This document shows positions 1-5,127 of a stretch of 5,127 nt of DNA, piece by piece. Origin of the DNA: Deltaproteobacteria bacterium (GTDB lineage: Bacteria; Desulfobacterota; DSM-4660; Desulfatiglandales; HGW-15); assembly GCA_020342025.1 (NCBI GenBank), contig CP070840.1:378617-383743 (forward strand). Direction: 5' to 3'. How positions within the stretch are numbered: the first letter of the stretch is position 1; every line of letters begins with the position of its first letter. The notes beneath the pieces were generated by a model. The model worked only from the letters and a program-made list of their open reading frames with translations, was not told the origin of the DNA and did not search any database. Both the position numbers and the translations under genes were made by a program.

Positions 1-2
1 CA

Positions 3-242
3 AAAGCCAATAAGGAATTTGCTGATACTTTCACTTCCCCGATTTTTTCAAAATATGGCGGTACTGTTTTAGAAACTTGGAAACGAATTGCTCCAAAAGA
101 CAGGTTCATAATTGTTCATTCAGAAAGCCTGTTGACTGTAATAGAACAAGTGGTAGAAATAAATAAAAAACCGCACGTCCACGCTCTTCTCCTCCGTCCC
201 GCCTACCGCGACAAATGTGCGCTCCTGGATGACCCGCAGTAG
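3..242 (+). CDS. Partial ORF of unidentified protein, fused across a junction near base 170
   Basis: This plus-strand frame is open from the window edge to a TAG at 240-242. Only about the first 56 codons (to base 170) look native. They are A/T-rich and give a protein-like peptide containing [15 protein letters not shown] and [11 protein letters not shown]. The remaining 23 codons are the antisense of the response regulator gene, read by chance after the junction. I do not recognise the family. The pattern GG-x-VLE, then a basic/proline turn, then a hydrophobic strand (RFIIV) faintly recalls the end of a Rossmann-fold methyltransferase such as CbiT, but this is a weak guess. No start codon is visible because the gene enters from outside the window. 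Base composition differs plainly from everything to the right. Confidence 0.4.
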   Translation, partial: KANKEFADTFTSPIFSKYGGTVLETWKRIAPKDRFIIVHSESLLTVIEQVVEINKKPHVHALLLRPAYRDKCALLDDPQ

Positions 243-1013
243 TTTGACCTGTATGGCTGGAGGCAACTCTCCGATCTCATCAAAGAACACCGTTCCGCCA
301 TCTGCGGCCTCAAACAGGCCCTCCTTGTCCGTTGCAGCTCCGGTAAAGGCCCCCTTTTTGTAACCGAAGAGTTCGCTTTCAATGAGATTTTCTGGAATTC
401 CTGCACAATTAATAACCACGAATGGGTTCTCGTTCCGCGGGCTTTCTCGATGGATGGCCCTTGCTACCAGTTCTTTACCCGTTCCACTCTCTCCTGAAAT
501 GAGTATATTGGTCTTGGTTGGGGCCACGCGTTCTATCAGGTCGTAGACCTTTTTCACCTGCGGACTCTCACCGACCAGAAAACCAAAGTGATAGTGGCTT
601 TCGAGAAGATCTTTCTCCCTGCCTTCGGGAAGGGATTTCCTCGAATGCAGGGCGTCTTTAACAATCCTTTTGAATTCCCTGACCTTGAACGGCTTAGGGA
701 TATAGTCGTAGGCGCCCTCTCTCATAGCCTCCACAGCCGTCTCCGCGGTTGCAAAGGCTGAGATCATTACGACCACGGTTTCCGGTCTTAGCTCCTTTGC
801 CCTCTTCAGGACTGCAATACCGTCCACGTCTTTCATCCTGATATCTGTAATAAGCAGGTCAAACCCCTGATTTTCCAGGAGTTCGTAGGCCTCCTCACCG
901 CTCTCAGCAAAAGAGACCTGGTATCCCTCCTTGGTCAGCATGATATCGAGGAACTCCCTCATGCTCCTCTCATCATCAACCACTAAGATGCTCTGCGCCT
1001 CTTTTCCAGACAA
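120..1013 (-). CDS. Truncated sigma-54-dependent response regulator (NtrC family)
   Basis: Two-component transcription activator of the NtrC type: a sensor kinase phosphorylates the receiver domain, and the AAA+ domain then uses ATP to remodel sigma-54 RNA polymerase. From the TTG at 1013, the receiver domain covers about residues 8-125, with acidic pair D13-D14, phosphoacceptor D57, S85 and K107. The AAA+ domain begins near residue 145 with Walker A GESGTGKE (174-181), the GAFTGA sigma-54 loop (221-226) and Walker B FFDEIGE (D245, E246). After VDVR (R281, base 171) family members continue with a sensor I strand, arginine finger and Fis-type HTH. Here 16 unrelated residues rich in F and Y follow, then TGA. 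The normal length is about 450-470 residues, so this copy cannot bind DNA. The TTG at 1013 is chosen because GGAGGA (1018-1023) sits 4 nt upstream; a TTG at 1025 overlaps that site. The gene overlaps pyrC by 38 nt, implying co-translation. No kinase gene is present here. Confidence 0.9.
   Translation of the reverse strand: MSGKEAQSILVVDDERSMREFLDIMLTKEGYQVSFAESGEEAYELLENQGFDLLITDIRMKDVDGIAVLKRAKELRPETVVVMISAFATAETAVEAMREGAYDYIPKPFKVREFKRIVKDALHSRKSLPEGREKDLLESHYHFGFLVGESPQVKKVYDLIERVAPTKTNILISGESGTGKELVARAIHRESPRNENPFVVINCAGIPENLIESELFGYKKGAFTGAATDKEGLFEAADGGTVFFDEIGELPPAIQVKLLRVIQERTFVAVGGTEEKSVDVRFFIYFYHLFYYSQQAF
170..171. other. Sequence junction (chimera or rearrangement breakpoint)
   Basis: Homology to NtrC-family proteins runs without fault up to codon VDVR, whose Arg codon occupies 171-173 on the minus strand, and then stops. 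To the left the sequence is A/T-rich and the best open frame switches to the plus strand. The breakpoint lies against an A-rich run (aaataaaaaa) just left of 171. No inverted repeat marking an insertion sequence end is seen beside it. The exact position is uncertain by a few bases. Confidence 0.75.
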
Positions 1014-2280
1014 TCCGTCCTCCAATCATGGTGAGTAAATTCCGGCCCCTCAAAGGTTGACCAATGAAGGGAGAGTTTTTGCTTCTAGACTGAATATCTT
1101 CGGCTTTAAGGGTATATTCCTCTTCAGGATCGATAATAGCCAAGTCTGCGGGCCCCCCTTCCCTCAGGGATCCCCCCGTCACACCCAAGATAGTGGCGGG
1201 ATTATGAGACAATTTCTTTATGGCCTCAGGGAGACTCAATACACCTTCTTCCACCAGTGCCAAGGTCAAGGGGAGGGCTGTCTCCAGGCCAATGATACCG
1301 AAAGCTGCCCTGTCAAACTCCAGATCCTTTTCCAGCGTGCTGTGGGGGGCATGATCTGTGGCAATCACGTCAAGCACACCTTCAGCCAACCCCCTCTTTA
1401 TGGCCTGAACATCCTCCGGCGTTCTCAGGGGGGGATTCATTTTTGCGTTCGTATCATAGCCGATGACGGCGCGATGATCTAGGCTAAAATAGTGGGGGGC
1501 CGTCTCAGCGGTGACAAGCACACCCTCTTCCTTGGCACGTTTAATCAATGCGACGGATCCTGCAGTGCTTACGTGCGCGATATGCACAGGGCATCCCGTA
1601 AGTTTTGCAAGGGATATCTCCCTCTGAACCATAACCTCTTCGCTCGCCGCCGGAATGCCTCTCAAACCGATTTGCGTGGATACAACCCCTTCATGCATGA
1701 CGCCATCCGCAGAGAGGTTCGTATCCTCGCAGTGGGATATCACCACTAAACCATAATACCTCGCATACTCAATGGCGCGGCGCATCACCTCGCTATTAGA
1801 GACCGGAAATCCGTCATCTGAAACACCCTCCACGCCGGCCTGCCTAAGATCACCAAATTCCGTGAGGGCCTCCCCTTTTTGCCCTTTCGTGATGGCGGCT
1901 ATGGGATAGACCTTCACGAGATTGCTCTTTTGGGCCTGTCTCAAGATAAACTCTGTTACGGAACTGGAGTCGTTTACCGGCTCCGTGTTTGGCATGCAAG
2001 CAAGACCCACAAAACCGCCGACCACAGCCGCCTTCCCGCCCGTGGCAATGGTTTCCTTGTATTCATGACCGGGTTCCCTCAGGTGAACGTGCATATCGAT
2101 AAGTCCGGGGACAATGATTTTTCCTGATGCATTGATGGTCCTCAATTTGGGGCCTTTTTCTTTGAACACTCCCGGTTTCAAAATTCTGCTTATCCGGCCT
2201 CGCTCCACAACAATATCCCGCTTCTGAATCACGCCCCTTGCCGTATCAACAATCTTACCGCCTTTAATCCAGATTGTCAC
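976..2280 (-). CDS. pyrC: Dihydroorotase, class I (active type)
   Basis: Catalyses the reversible cyclisation of N-carbamoyl-L-aspartate to dihydroorotate, the third step of de novo pyrimidine synthesis, in the cytoplasm. At 434 residues it has the length of class I bacterial dihydroorotases (amidohydrolase superfamily). Visible motifs in order: [10 protein letters not shown] with metal ligands H64 and H66 and substrate-binding R68; ACMPNT (94-99); SDDG with D155/D156 as the probable bridging aspartate; ISHCED with H183; HIAHVS with H236; KMNPPLR (280-286); and ATDHAPH with catalytic/metal D309. All expected ligands are present, so this is not one of the inactive PyrC' partners found in some pseudomonads. 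The start is GTG at 2280, with GGAGGA (2288-2293) 7 nt upstream inside pyrB. It overlaps pyrB by 17 nt, and its own end is overlapped by the response regulator start, so translation of all three is probably coupled. Confidence 0.96.
   Translation of the reverse strand: MTIWIKGGKIVDTARGVIQKRDIVVERGRISRILKPGVFKEKGPKLRTINASGKIIVPGLIDMHVHLREPGHEYKETIATGGKAAVVGGFVGLACMPNTEPVNDSSSVTEFILRQAQKSNLVKVYPIAAITKGQKGEALTEFGDLRQAGVEGVSDDGFPVSNSEVMRRAIEYARYYGLVVISHCEDTNLSADGVMHEGVVSTQIGLRGIPAASEEVMVQREISLAKLTGCPVHIAHVSTAGSVALIKRAKEEGVLVTAETAPHYFSLDHRAVIGYDTNAKMNPPLRTPEDVQAIKRGLAEGVLDVIATDHAPHSTLEKDLEFDRAAFGIIGLETALPLTLALVEEGVLSLPEAIKKLSHNPATILGVTGGSLREGGPADLAIIDPEEEYTLKAEDIQSRSKNSPFIGQPLRGRNLLTMIGGRIVWKRGAEHLSG
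1018..1023 (-). promoter_or_regulatory. Ribosome binding site deciding the response regulator start
   Basis: GGAGGA lies inside the last codons of pyrC, 4 nt before TTG 1013. It selects this TTG over the in-frame TTG at 1025, whose codon abuts the same GGAGGA and would leave no site of its own. Confidence 0.6.
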
Positions 2281-3205
2281 TCCTGGCTCCTCCGATTAAG
2301 AGATAAAGCAAGGCCATGCGCACGGCCACGCCATTGGCCACCTGGTCAAGTATCACGGAATAGGGACCATCTGCCACATCTGAAGCAATTTCCACACCCC
2401 TGTTTATGGGGCCAGGATGCATGACAATGACATCCTTCTTGGCCCTCTTCATAACCTCCCTGTTAAGCCCAAAAAACGTGGCATATTCCCTGATACTGGG
2501 AAAGAGTATCTTGCTCTGCCTTTCCAATTGAACTCGGAGCATCATAATCACATCTCTGTCTTCAATGGCCTCTGCTATGTTATGAACAACTTTGACCCCC
2601 AGACACTCTGCTTGGAGAGGGATCATGGTGGGAGGACCCGAGATGGTCACTTGGGCCCCCATTTTCATAAGCCCAATGATGTTGGATCTTGCCACCCGGC
2701 TATGGGCTATGTCCCCGATGATGGCCACTTTCAGTCCTTTGATCCTGCCCTTTCTCTCCCTTATGGTGTATAAGTCGAGCAGGGCTTGCGTGGGATGTTC
2801 GTTGATGCCATCCCCCGCATTGATGATCCCAGCCTTCACTTCCTTGGCCAGAAGGTGTGGGGCCCCCCCTGAAGAGTGCCTCAGCACGATCAAATCCGGA
2901 TTCATGGCCTGAAGATTTCGGGCCGTATCAATAAGGGTCTCTCCCTTTACCATGCTACTCCCAGAGGCGGAAAGGCTCACCGTATCGGCACTGAGCCTCT
3001 TTGCGGCCACTTCAAAAGAGGTTCGGGTTCTGGTGCTTGGTTCATAAAAGAAATGAACCACGCTCTTACCCCTCAGTGTGGGGACCTTTTTGATCTCCCG
3101 CTCCGAAATCTCTTTCAGGGATTCCGCCGTATCCAGGATGAGTTCAATATCCTCCACCGTCAATTGACTCATCCCCAACAAGTCTTTATGGCTGAATTTC
3201 CTCAC
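2264..3205 (-). CDS. pyrB: Aspartate carbamoyltransferase catalytic chain
   Basis: Condenses carbamoyl phosphate with L-aspartate to give N-carbamoyl-aspartate, the committed step of pyrimidine synthesis. From GTG 3205 the protein is 313 residues, the usual catalytic chain length. The carbamoyl phosphate loop STRTR is at 57-61, followed by SMVKGE with K87 (the lysine expected to reach into the neighbouring subunit of the trimer), HPTQ at 137-140, R170 in AHSR, the aspartate-binding RVQLER (224-229) and HPGP at 263-266. The frame stays open upstream to TTG 3250, but those extra residues would be encoded by the terminator hairpin. GTG 3205 has AGGAGG (3211-3216) 5 nt upstream, and the resulting N-terminus ([12 protein letters not shown]) fits the family. 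No regulatory chain gene pyrI is seen. The next gene is pyrC, overlapping by 17 nt, which would suit a PyrB-PyrC assembly (inference). Confidence 0.96.
   Translation of the reverse strand: MRKFSHKDLLGMSQLTVEDIELILDTAESLKEISEREIKKVPTLRGKSVVHFFYEPSTRTRTSFEVAAKRLSADTVSLSASGSSMVKGETLIDTARNLQAMNPDLIVLRHSSGGAPHLLAKEVKAGIINAGDGINEHPTQALLDLYTIRERKGRIKGLKVAIIGDIAHSRVARSNIIGLMKMGAQVTISGPPTMIPLQAECLGVKVVHNIAEAIEDRDVIMMLRVQLERQSKILFPSIREYATFFGLNREVMKRAKKDVIVMHPGPINRGVEIASDVADGPYSVILDQVANGVAVRMALLYLLIGGARSDNLD
2288..2293 (-). promoter_or_regulatory. Ribosome binding site for pyrC
   Basis: GGAGGA within the Gly-Gly codons near the end of pyrB, 7 nt before the GTG start of pyrC. It supports the GTG start and translational coupling of the two genes. 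Confidence 0.6.
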
Positions 3206-3287
3206 CAAAACCTCCTGGCAAAAAAAACCTCCTTGGCGACGAACCGACAAGGAGGTCTCTCTCGTAATGGGGTATTAAGTTCACCAT
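3186..3287 (-). CDS. Candidate pyrB leader peptide (33 codons)
   Basis: A short frame starts at ATG 3287 and ends at TAA 3186-3188. It runs straight through the hairpin and T-tract and overlaps the first 20 nt of pyrB in another frame. The T-tract is read as Phe-Phe-Leu, followed by PGGFGEE. The Escherichia coli pyrBI operon is known to have a short leader ORF (pyrL) spanning its attenuator, and this layout is similar. Against it, the site before the ATG is weak (TGGA only 1 nt away) and the frame may be open by chance. Its peptide product may be irrelevant, with ribosome position being what matters. Confidence 0.3.
   Translation of the reverse strand: MVNLIPHYERDLLVGSSPRRFFLPGGFGEEIQP
3211..3216 (-). 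promoter_or_regulatory. Ribosome binding site deciding the pyrB start
   Basis: A full AGGAGG lies 5 nt before GTG 3205. It repeats the GGAGGTTTT found in the 3' arm of the upstream terminator, so the terminator's 5' arm (ACCTCC) could also pair with it and hide it. Confidence 0.75.
3220..3258 (-). terminator. Intrinsic terminator / probable attenuator before pyrB
   Basis: On the minus strand ACCTCCTTG (3248-3256) pairs perfectly with CAAGGAGGT (3227-3235) across a 12-nt loop. Two more pairs (A-U and G-U) extend the stem to 11 bp, and eight T residues follow (3220-3227). This is a textbook factor-independent terminator. It ends only 15 nt before the pyrB start codon, too close to be just the end of the rplQ operon, because any transcript entering pyrB from upstream must pass it. 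It therefore probably acts as an attenuator of pyrBC transcription. It may also limit read-through from the ribosomal operon. Confidence 0.8.
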
Positions 3288-3298
3288 ATCCAGATGGG

Positions 3299-3338
3299 TT
3301 TATCTAAATTTTGAATCACATTATCAAATAAAATTATA
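3299..3338 (-). promoter_or_regulatory. Candidate pyrB promoter region
   Basis: The intergenic region is strongly A/T-rich here. Two sigma-70-like candidates are visible on the minus strand. One is a perfect TATAAT at 3333-3338 with no good -35 box at 16-18 bp. The other is TTGATA (3322-3327), then 17 bp, then GATAAA (3299-3304). The first would give a leader containing the whole candidate leader ORF and hairpin; the second would start almost at the leader ATG. I cannot choose between them. The rest of the 3206-3391 gap has a weak CCTGA/TCAGG inverted repeat near 3346-3363 and nothing else I recognise. Confidence 0.35.
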
Positions 3339-3391
3339 TAGGACAACCTGAAACTTATCTCAGGGGTATATATGCGGGCTCTGATCAAATC

Positions 3392-3934
3392 TTAACTAGT
3401 CGCCGTCTTCTGCGCCTTTTTCTGTGCCTTTTCCCCTGATTTCTTCTTCTTACTATCCTCTTTTTTCAGGTCTCGTTTCTCCTCCTCCTTTGGTTTGCTC
3501 TCTTTCTTCTTTTTCGGTTCGGCAGGTCCAGCGGATTTAGCGGGCCTTCCCCTCTTTTTGCTCTTTTTCTTCTCTTCCTCCGCAGGCAGCAGCTGAATCA
3601 CAGAAACGGGAGCGGCGTCCCCCTTGCGATTCCCCTTCTTAATGATCCTCACATATCCTCCCTGCCTATCCAGGTAGCGGTCCCTCAGATCTTCAAAGAG
3701 TCTATGGGTTGTGGCCTTATCCTTTATGTAGGCAAAGGCCTGACGCCTGGCATGGAGATCTCCCCTTTTGGCCAGCGTTATCATTTTTTCCGCCACGGGT
3801 CTTAACTGCTTGGCCTTCGCGTCCGTTGTCTCCAGTTGTTCATGTCTAAAAAGGGAGGTAACCATGTTTCTTAACATGGCCTTGCGATGGCTTGAGTCGC
3901 GCCCCAGTTTTTTCCCAGCCTTTCGATGCCTCAT
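3392..3934 (-). CDS. rplQ: 50S ribosomal protein bL17 with lysine-rich C-terminal extension
   Basis: Structural protein of the large ribosomal subunit. The core (residues 1 to about 118) is canonical: [20 protein letters not shown] at the N-terminus, then [29 protein letters not shown], and near the end [14 protein letters not shown]. bL17 usually stops near here at about 115-130 residues. This one has 180, the last 62 being a low-complexity tail of lysine (about 23) and glutamate (about 10), with an AT-hook-like KKRGRPAKS at 126-134. The tail is probably disordered. The ATG overlaps the rpoA stop as ATGA, with an AAGAGG about 10 nt upstream, so the two genes are translationally coupled as the end of the alpha operon. 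It is the only complete gene here that starts with ATG. Confidence 0.96.
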   Translation of the reverse strand: MRHRKAGKKLGRDSSHRKAMLRNMVTSLFRHEQLETTDAKAKQLRPVAEKMITLAKRGDLHARRQAFAYIKDKATTHRLFEDLRDRYLDRQGGYVRIIKKGNRKGDAAPVSVIQLLPAEEEKKKSKKRGRPAKSAGPAEPKKKKESKPKEEEKRDLKKEDSKKKKSGEKAQKKAQKTATS

Positions 3935-4971
3935 TTATCCGTATCCTCTTCCTTCTCTTTTTCTCCCTTTTCGTCTAATTTTTGGGGCGAAGAGAACTTA
4001 TCCAATTTCATTCCTAATGAAAGGCCCATGTCCTCCAATATCCCCTTTATCTCATTCAGGGATTTTCTCCCAAAATTCTTGGTCTTCAACATTTCAGCCT
4101 CTGTCTTCTGAACCAGTTCACCGATCAGCGTAATATTGGCATTCTTTAGACAATTGGCCGAACGAACGGAAAGCTCCAGTTCTGACACGGGTCTGAATAG
4201 GTTTTCATTGAGCCTTTCTTCCTTCACCTCCACTTCCTCTTCCATGGGTTCAGGCTCTTCTTCAAAATTGATAAAGGGCGCCATTTGCTCTTTAAGGATC
4301 TTCGCCCCGTATGCAACAGCATCCTCGGGGAGAATACTACCATCCGTCCACACCTCCAACGTGAGTTTGTCATAGTCGGTGATCTGCCCCACCCTTGCAT
4401 TGGTGACCACGTAATTGACTTTCTGAATGGGCGAGAAAATGGCATCAATGGGTATGACACCAATGGGCTTATTTTTGCCCTTATTCTTTTCTGCTGGCAC
4501 ATAGCCCTTTCCCATTTTCACAACCATTTCCATATTGAGCTTGCCTTCCTTGTTGAGGGTAGCAATATGTTGTTCGGGATTCAAAATGGCTACCGAACCG
4601 TCGCTCTCTATGTCGGTCGCCGTAGCGACACCCTCTCCTTTCTTGGACAAACGAATCACCGCCTGTTCCGCATCAACGAGTCTCAATTTTATCTCTTTTA
4701 GATTTAGAATAATATCCGTCACATCCTCTATGACGCCTGGGATCGTGGTGAATTCATGAACCACGTTATCAAAGGAGACAGAGACGATAGCCGCCCCTTG
4801 CAGCGAAGATAGCAAAATGCGCCTCAAAGAATTGCCTATGGTAATTCCAAAGCCCCTTTCAAGCGGTTCGCACACAAATTTGCCATAGGCTTTTGTCCGA
4901 CTATCCTCATCGATAACGACGGTCTTCGGTTTAATCAGTTCCCGCCAATTTCTTACTTTTAAATCTATCAA
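3931..4971 (-). CDS. rpoA: DNA-directed RNA polymerase subunit alpha
   Basis: Alpha subunit of RNA polymerase; it dimerises to start core assembly and its C-terminal domain contacts promoter UP elements and activators. The protein has 346 residues. The N-terminal domain carries the dimerisation motif [20 protein letters not shown] (38-57). An acidic linker rich in E and P (about 237-257) leads to the C-terminal domain (about 258-325), with R270, N273 and K303 at the places of E. coli R265, N268 and K298, which contact DNA. A charged tail (331-346) ends the protein. The start is TTG at 4971: AGGGGG (4978-4983) lies 6 nt upstream, and no ATG or GTG occurs between it and the conserved NWRELIKP. 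It lies 53 nt after rpsD and overlaps rplQ by 4 nt. Confidence 0.97.
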   Translation of the reverse strand: MIDLKVRNWRELIKPKTVVIDEDSRTKAYGKFVCEPLERGFGITIGNSLRRILLSSLQGAAIVSVSFDNVVHEFTTIPGVIEDVTDIILNLKEIKLRLVDAEQAVIRLSKKGEGVATATDIESDGSVAILNPEQHIATLNKEGKLNMEMVVKMGKGYVPAEKNKGKNKPIGVIPIDAIFSPIQKVNYVVTNARVGQITDYDKLTLEVWTDGSILPEDAVAYGAKILKEQMAPFINFEEEPEPMEEEVEVKEERLNENLFRPVSELELSVRSANCLKNANITLIGELVQKTEAEMLKTKNFGRKSLNEIKGILEDMGLSLGMKLDKFSSPQKLDEKGEKEKEEDTDK

Positions 4972-4977
4972 GGAAAT

Positions 4978-4983
4978 CCCCCT
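4978..4983 (-). promoter_or_regulatory. Ribosome binding site deciding the rpoA TTG start
   Basis: AGGGGG is placed 6 nt before TTG 4971 in the rpsD-rpoA spacer. It supports TTG as the true start of rpoA. Confidence 0.6.
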
Positions 4984-5024
4984 ATACGGTCTAAATTACT
5001 AAAAAGTATTAGATTTGCTCATTC

Positions 5025-5127
5025 CTACTTGGAATACAACTCCACGATGAGTTGTTCCTGAATAGGCATGGTGAGCTCTTCACGATTGGGCAGAGCCTTT
5101 AAAGTGCCCCTGAAATTTTCTTTATCC
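5025..5127 (-). CDS. rpsD: 30S ribosomal protein uS4, C-terminal end only
   Basis: The minus strand from 5126 encodes 33 residues ending at TAG 5025-5027. They finish in MPIQEQLIVELYSK, the well-conserved C-terminus of uS4, preceded by LPNREEL. uS4 is a primary 16S rRNA-binding protein of the small subunit and, in E. coli, the translational repressor of the alpha operon. The rest of the gene lies beyond the right edge. Its position immediately before rpoA is the standard alpha operon order (rpsD-rpoA-rplQ). Confidence 0.95.
   Translation of the reverse strand, partial: DKENFRGTLKALPNREELTMPIQEQLIVELYSK

Noticed and set aside
1..200. Insertion sequence end interrupting the response regulator
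   Set aside because: No terminal inverted repeat or recognisable transposase residues are seen near the junction, and the other end is outside the window, so a target duplication cannot be checked.
1057..2773. Several plus-strand open frames opposite pyrC and pyrB
   Set aside because: They are antisense shadows of conserved genes. Their peptides look unlike real proteins and they lack good ribosome binding sites.
3206..3250. N-terminal extension of pyrB to TTG 3250
   Set aside because: The extra 15 codons come from the terminator hairpin and the ribosome binding site, and the TTG has no binding site of its own. GTG 3205 fits both the family and the AGGAGG.
3248..3270. GAGAGAGACC in the pyrB leader as a PyrR binding loop
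   Set aside because: It matches the Bacillus-type CNGNGAGGYU consensus poorly (three fixed positions wrong) and does not sit in a proper anti-antiterminator loop.
3346..3363. CCTGA...TCAGG inverted repeat after rplQ as a terminator
   Set aside because: The stem has only 5-6 bp and no T-run follows; the strong hairpin near pyrB is the only convincing terminator.
4990..5013. A/T-rich inverted repeat between rpsD and rpoA (TCTAA-TACT / AGTA-AT-TTAGA on the minus strand)
   Set aside because: The stem is weak, bulged and A/T-only, with no T-tract after it. It is unlikely to be a terminator and would cut off rpoA within a conserved operon.

Overview
The window reads almost entirely on the minus strand. 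From right to left it holds the 3' end of rpsD (ribosomal protein uS4), rpoA (RNA polymerase alpha), rplQ (ribosomal protein bL17), an intergenic leader, pyrB (aspartate carbamoyltransferase), pyrC (class I dihydroorotase) and a sigma-54-type response regulator that is cut off. The sequence style (moderate GC, the RpoA and bL17 sequences, an NtrC-family regulator) suggests a Gram-negative bacterium of the broad deltaproteobacterial / Desulfobacterota kind. That placement is inferred from protein resemblance only and is not certain.

Right part (3392-5127): this is the end of the alpha ribosomal operon. rpsD is followed 53 nt later by rpoA, which starts with TTG behind a strong ribosome binding site. 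rpoA overlaps rplQ by ATGA. The bL17 protein carries a tail of about 62 residues, rich in lysine and glutamate, with an AT-hook-like GRP core.

Middle (2264-3391): between rplQ and pyrB lies an AT-rich promoter-like stretch, then a strong hairpin followed by eight T residues, placed only 15 nt upstream of the pyrB start. A 33-codon ORF runs through this hairpin and overlaps the pyrB start. The layout resembles attenuation control of pyrimidine genes and is the best candidate regulatory system in the window. pyrB is best started at GTG 3205 rather than further upstream, where the frame runs into the terminator.

Left-middle (976-2280): pyrC overlaps pyrB by 17 nt and keeps all the metal ligands of an active dihydroorotase, so PyrB and PyrC catalyse consecutive steps from carbamoyl phosphate to dihydroorotate and may form a complex. 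The response regulator gene overlaps the end of pyrC by 38 nt and so looks co-translated with the pyr genes.

Left edge (1-1013): the regulator has an intact receiver domain and most of an AAA+ sigma-54 activator domain. At base 170/171 homology stops abruptly and the sequence becomes A/T-rich, with a different reading frame open on the plus strand. This is either an assembly or amplification chimera or a real rearrangement that destroyed the gene. Four of the five genes whose starts are visible begin with TTG or GTG, each with a well-placed ribosome binding site.
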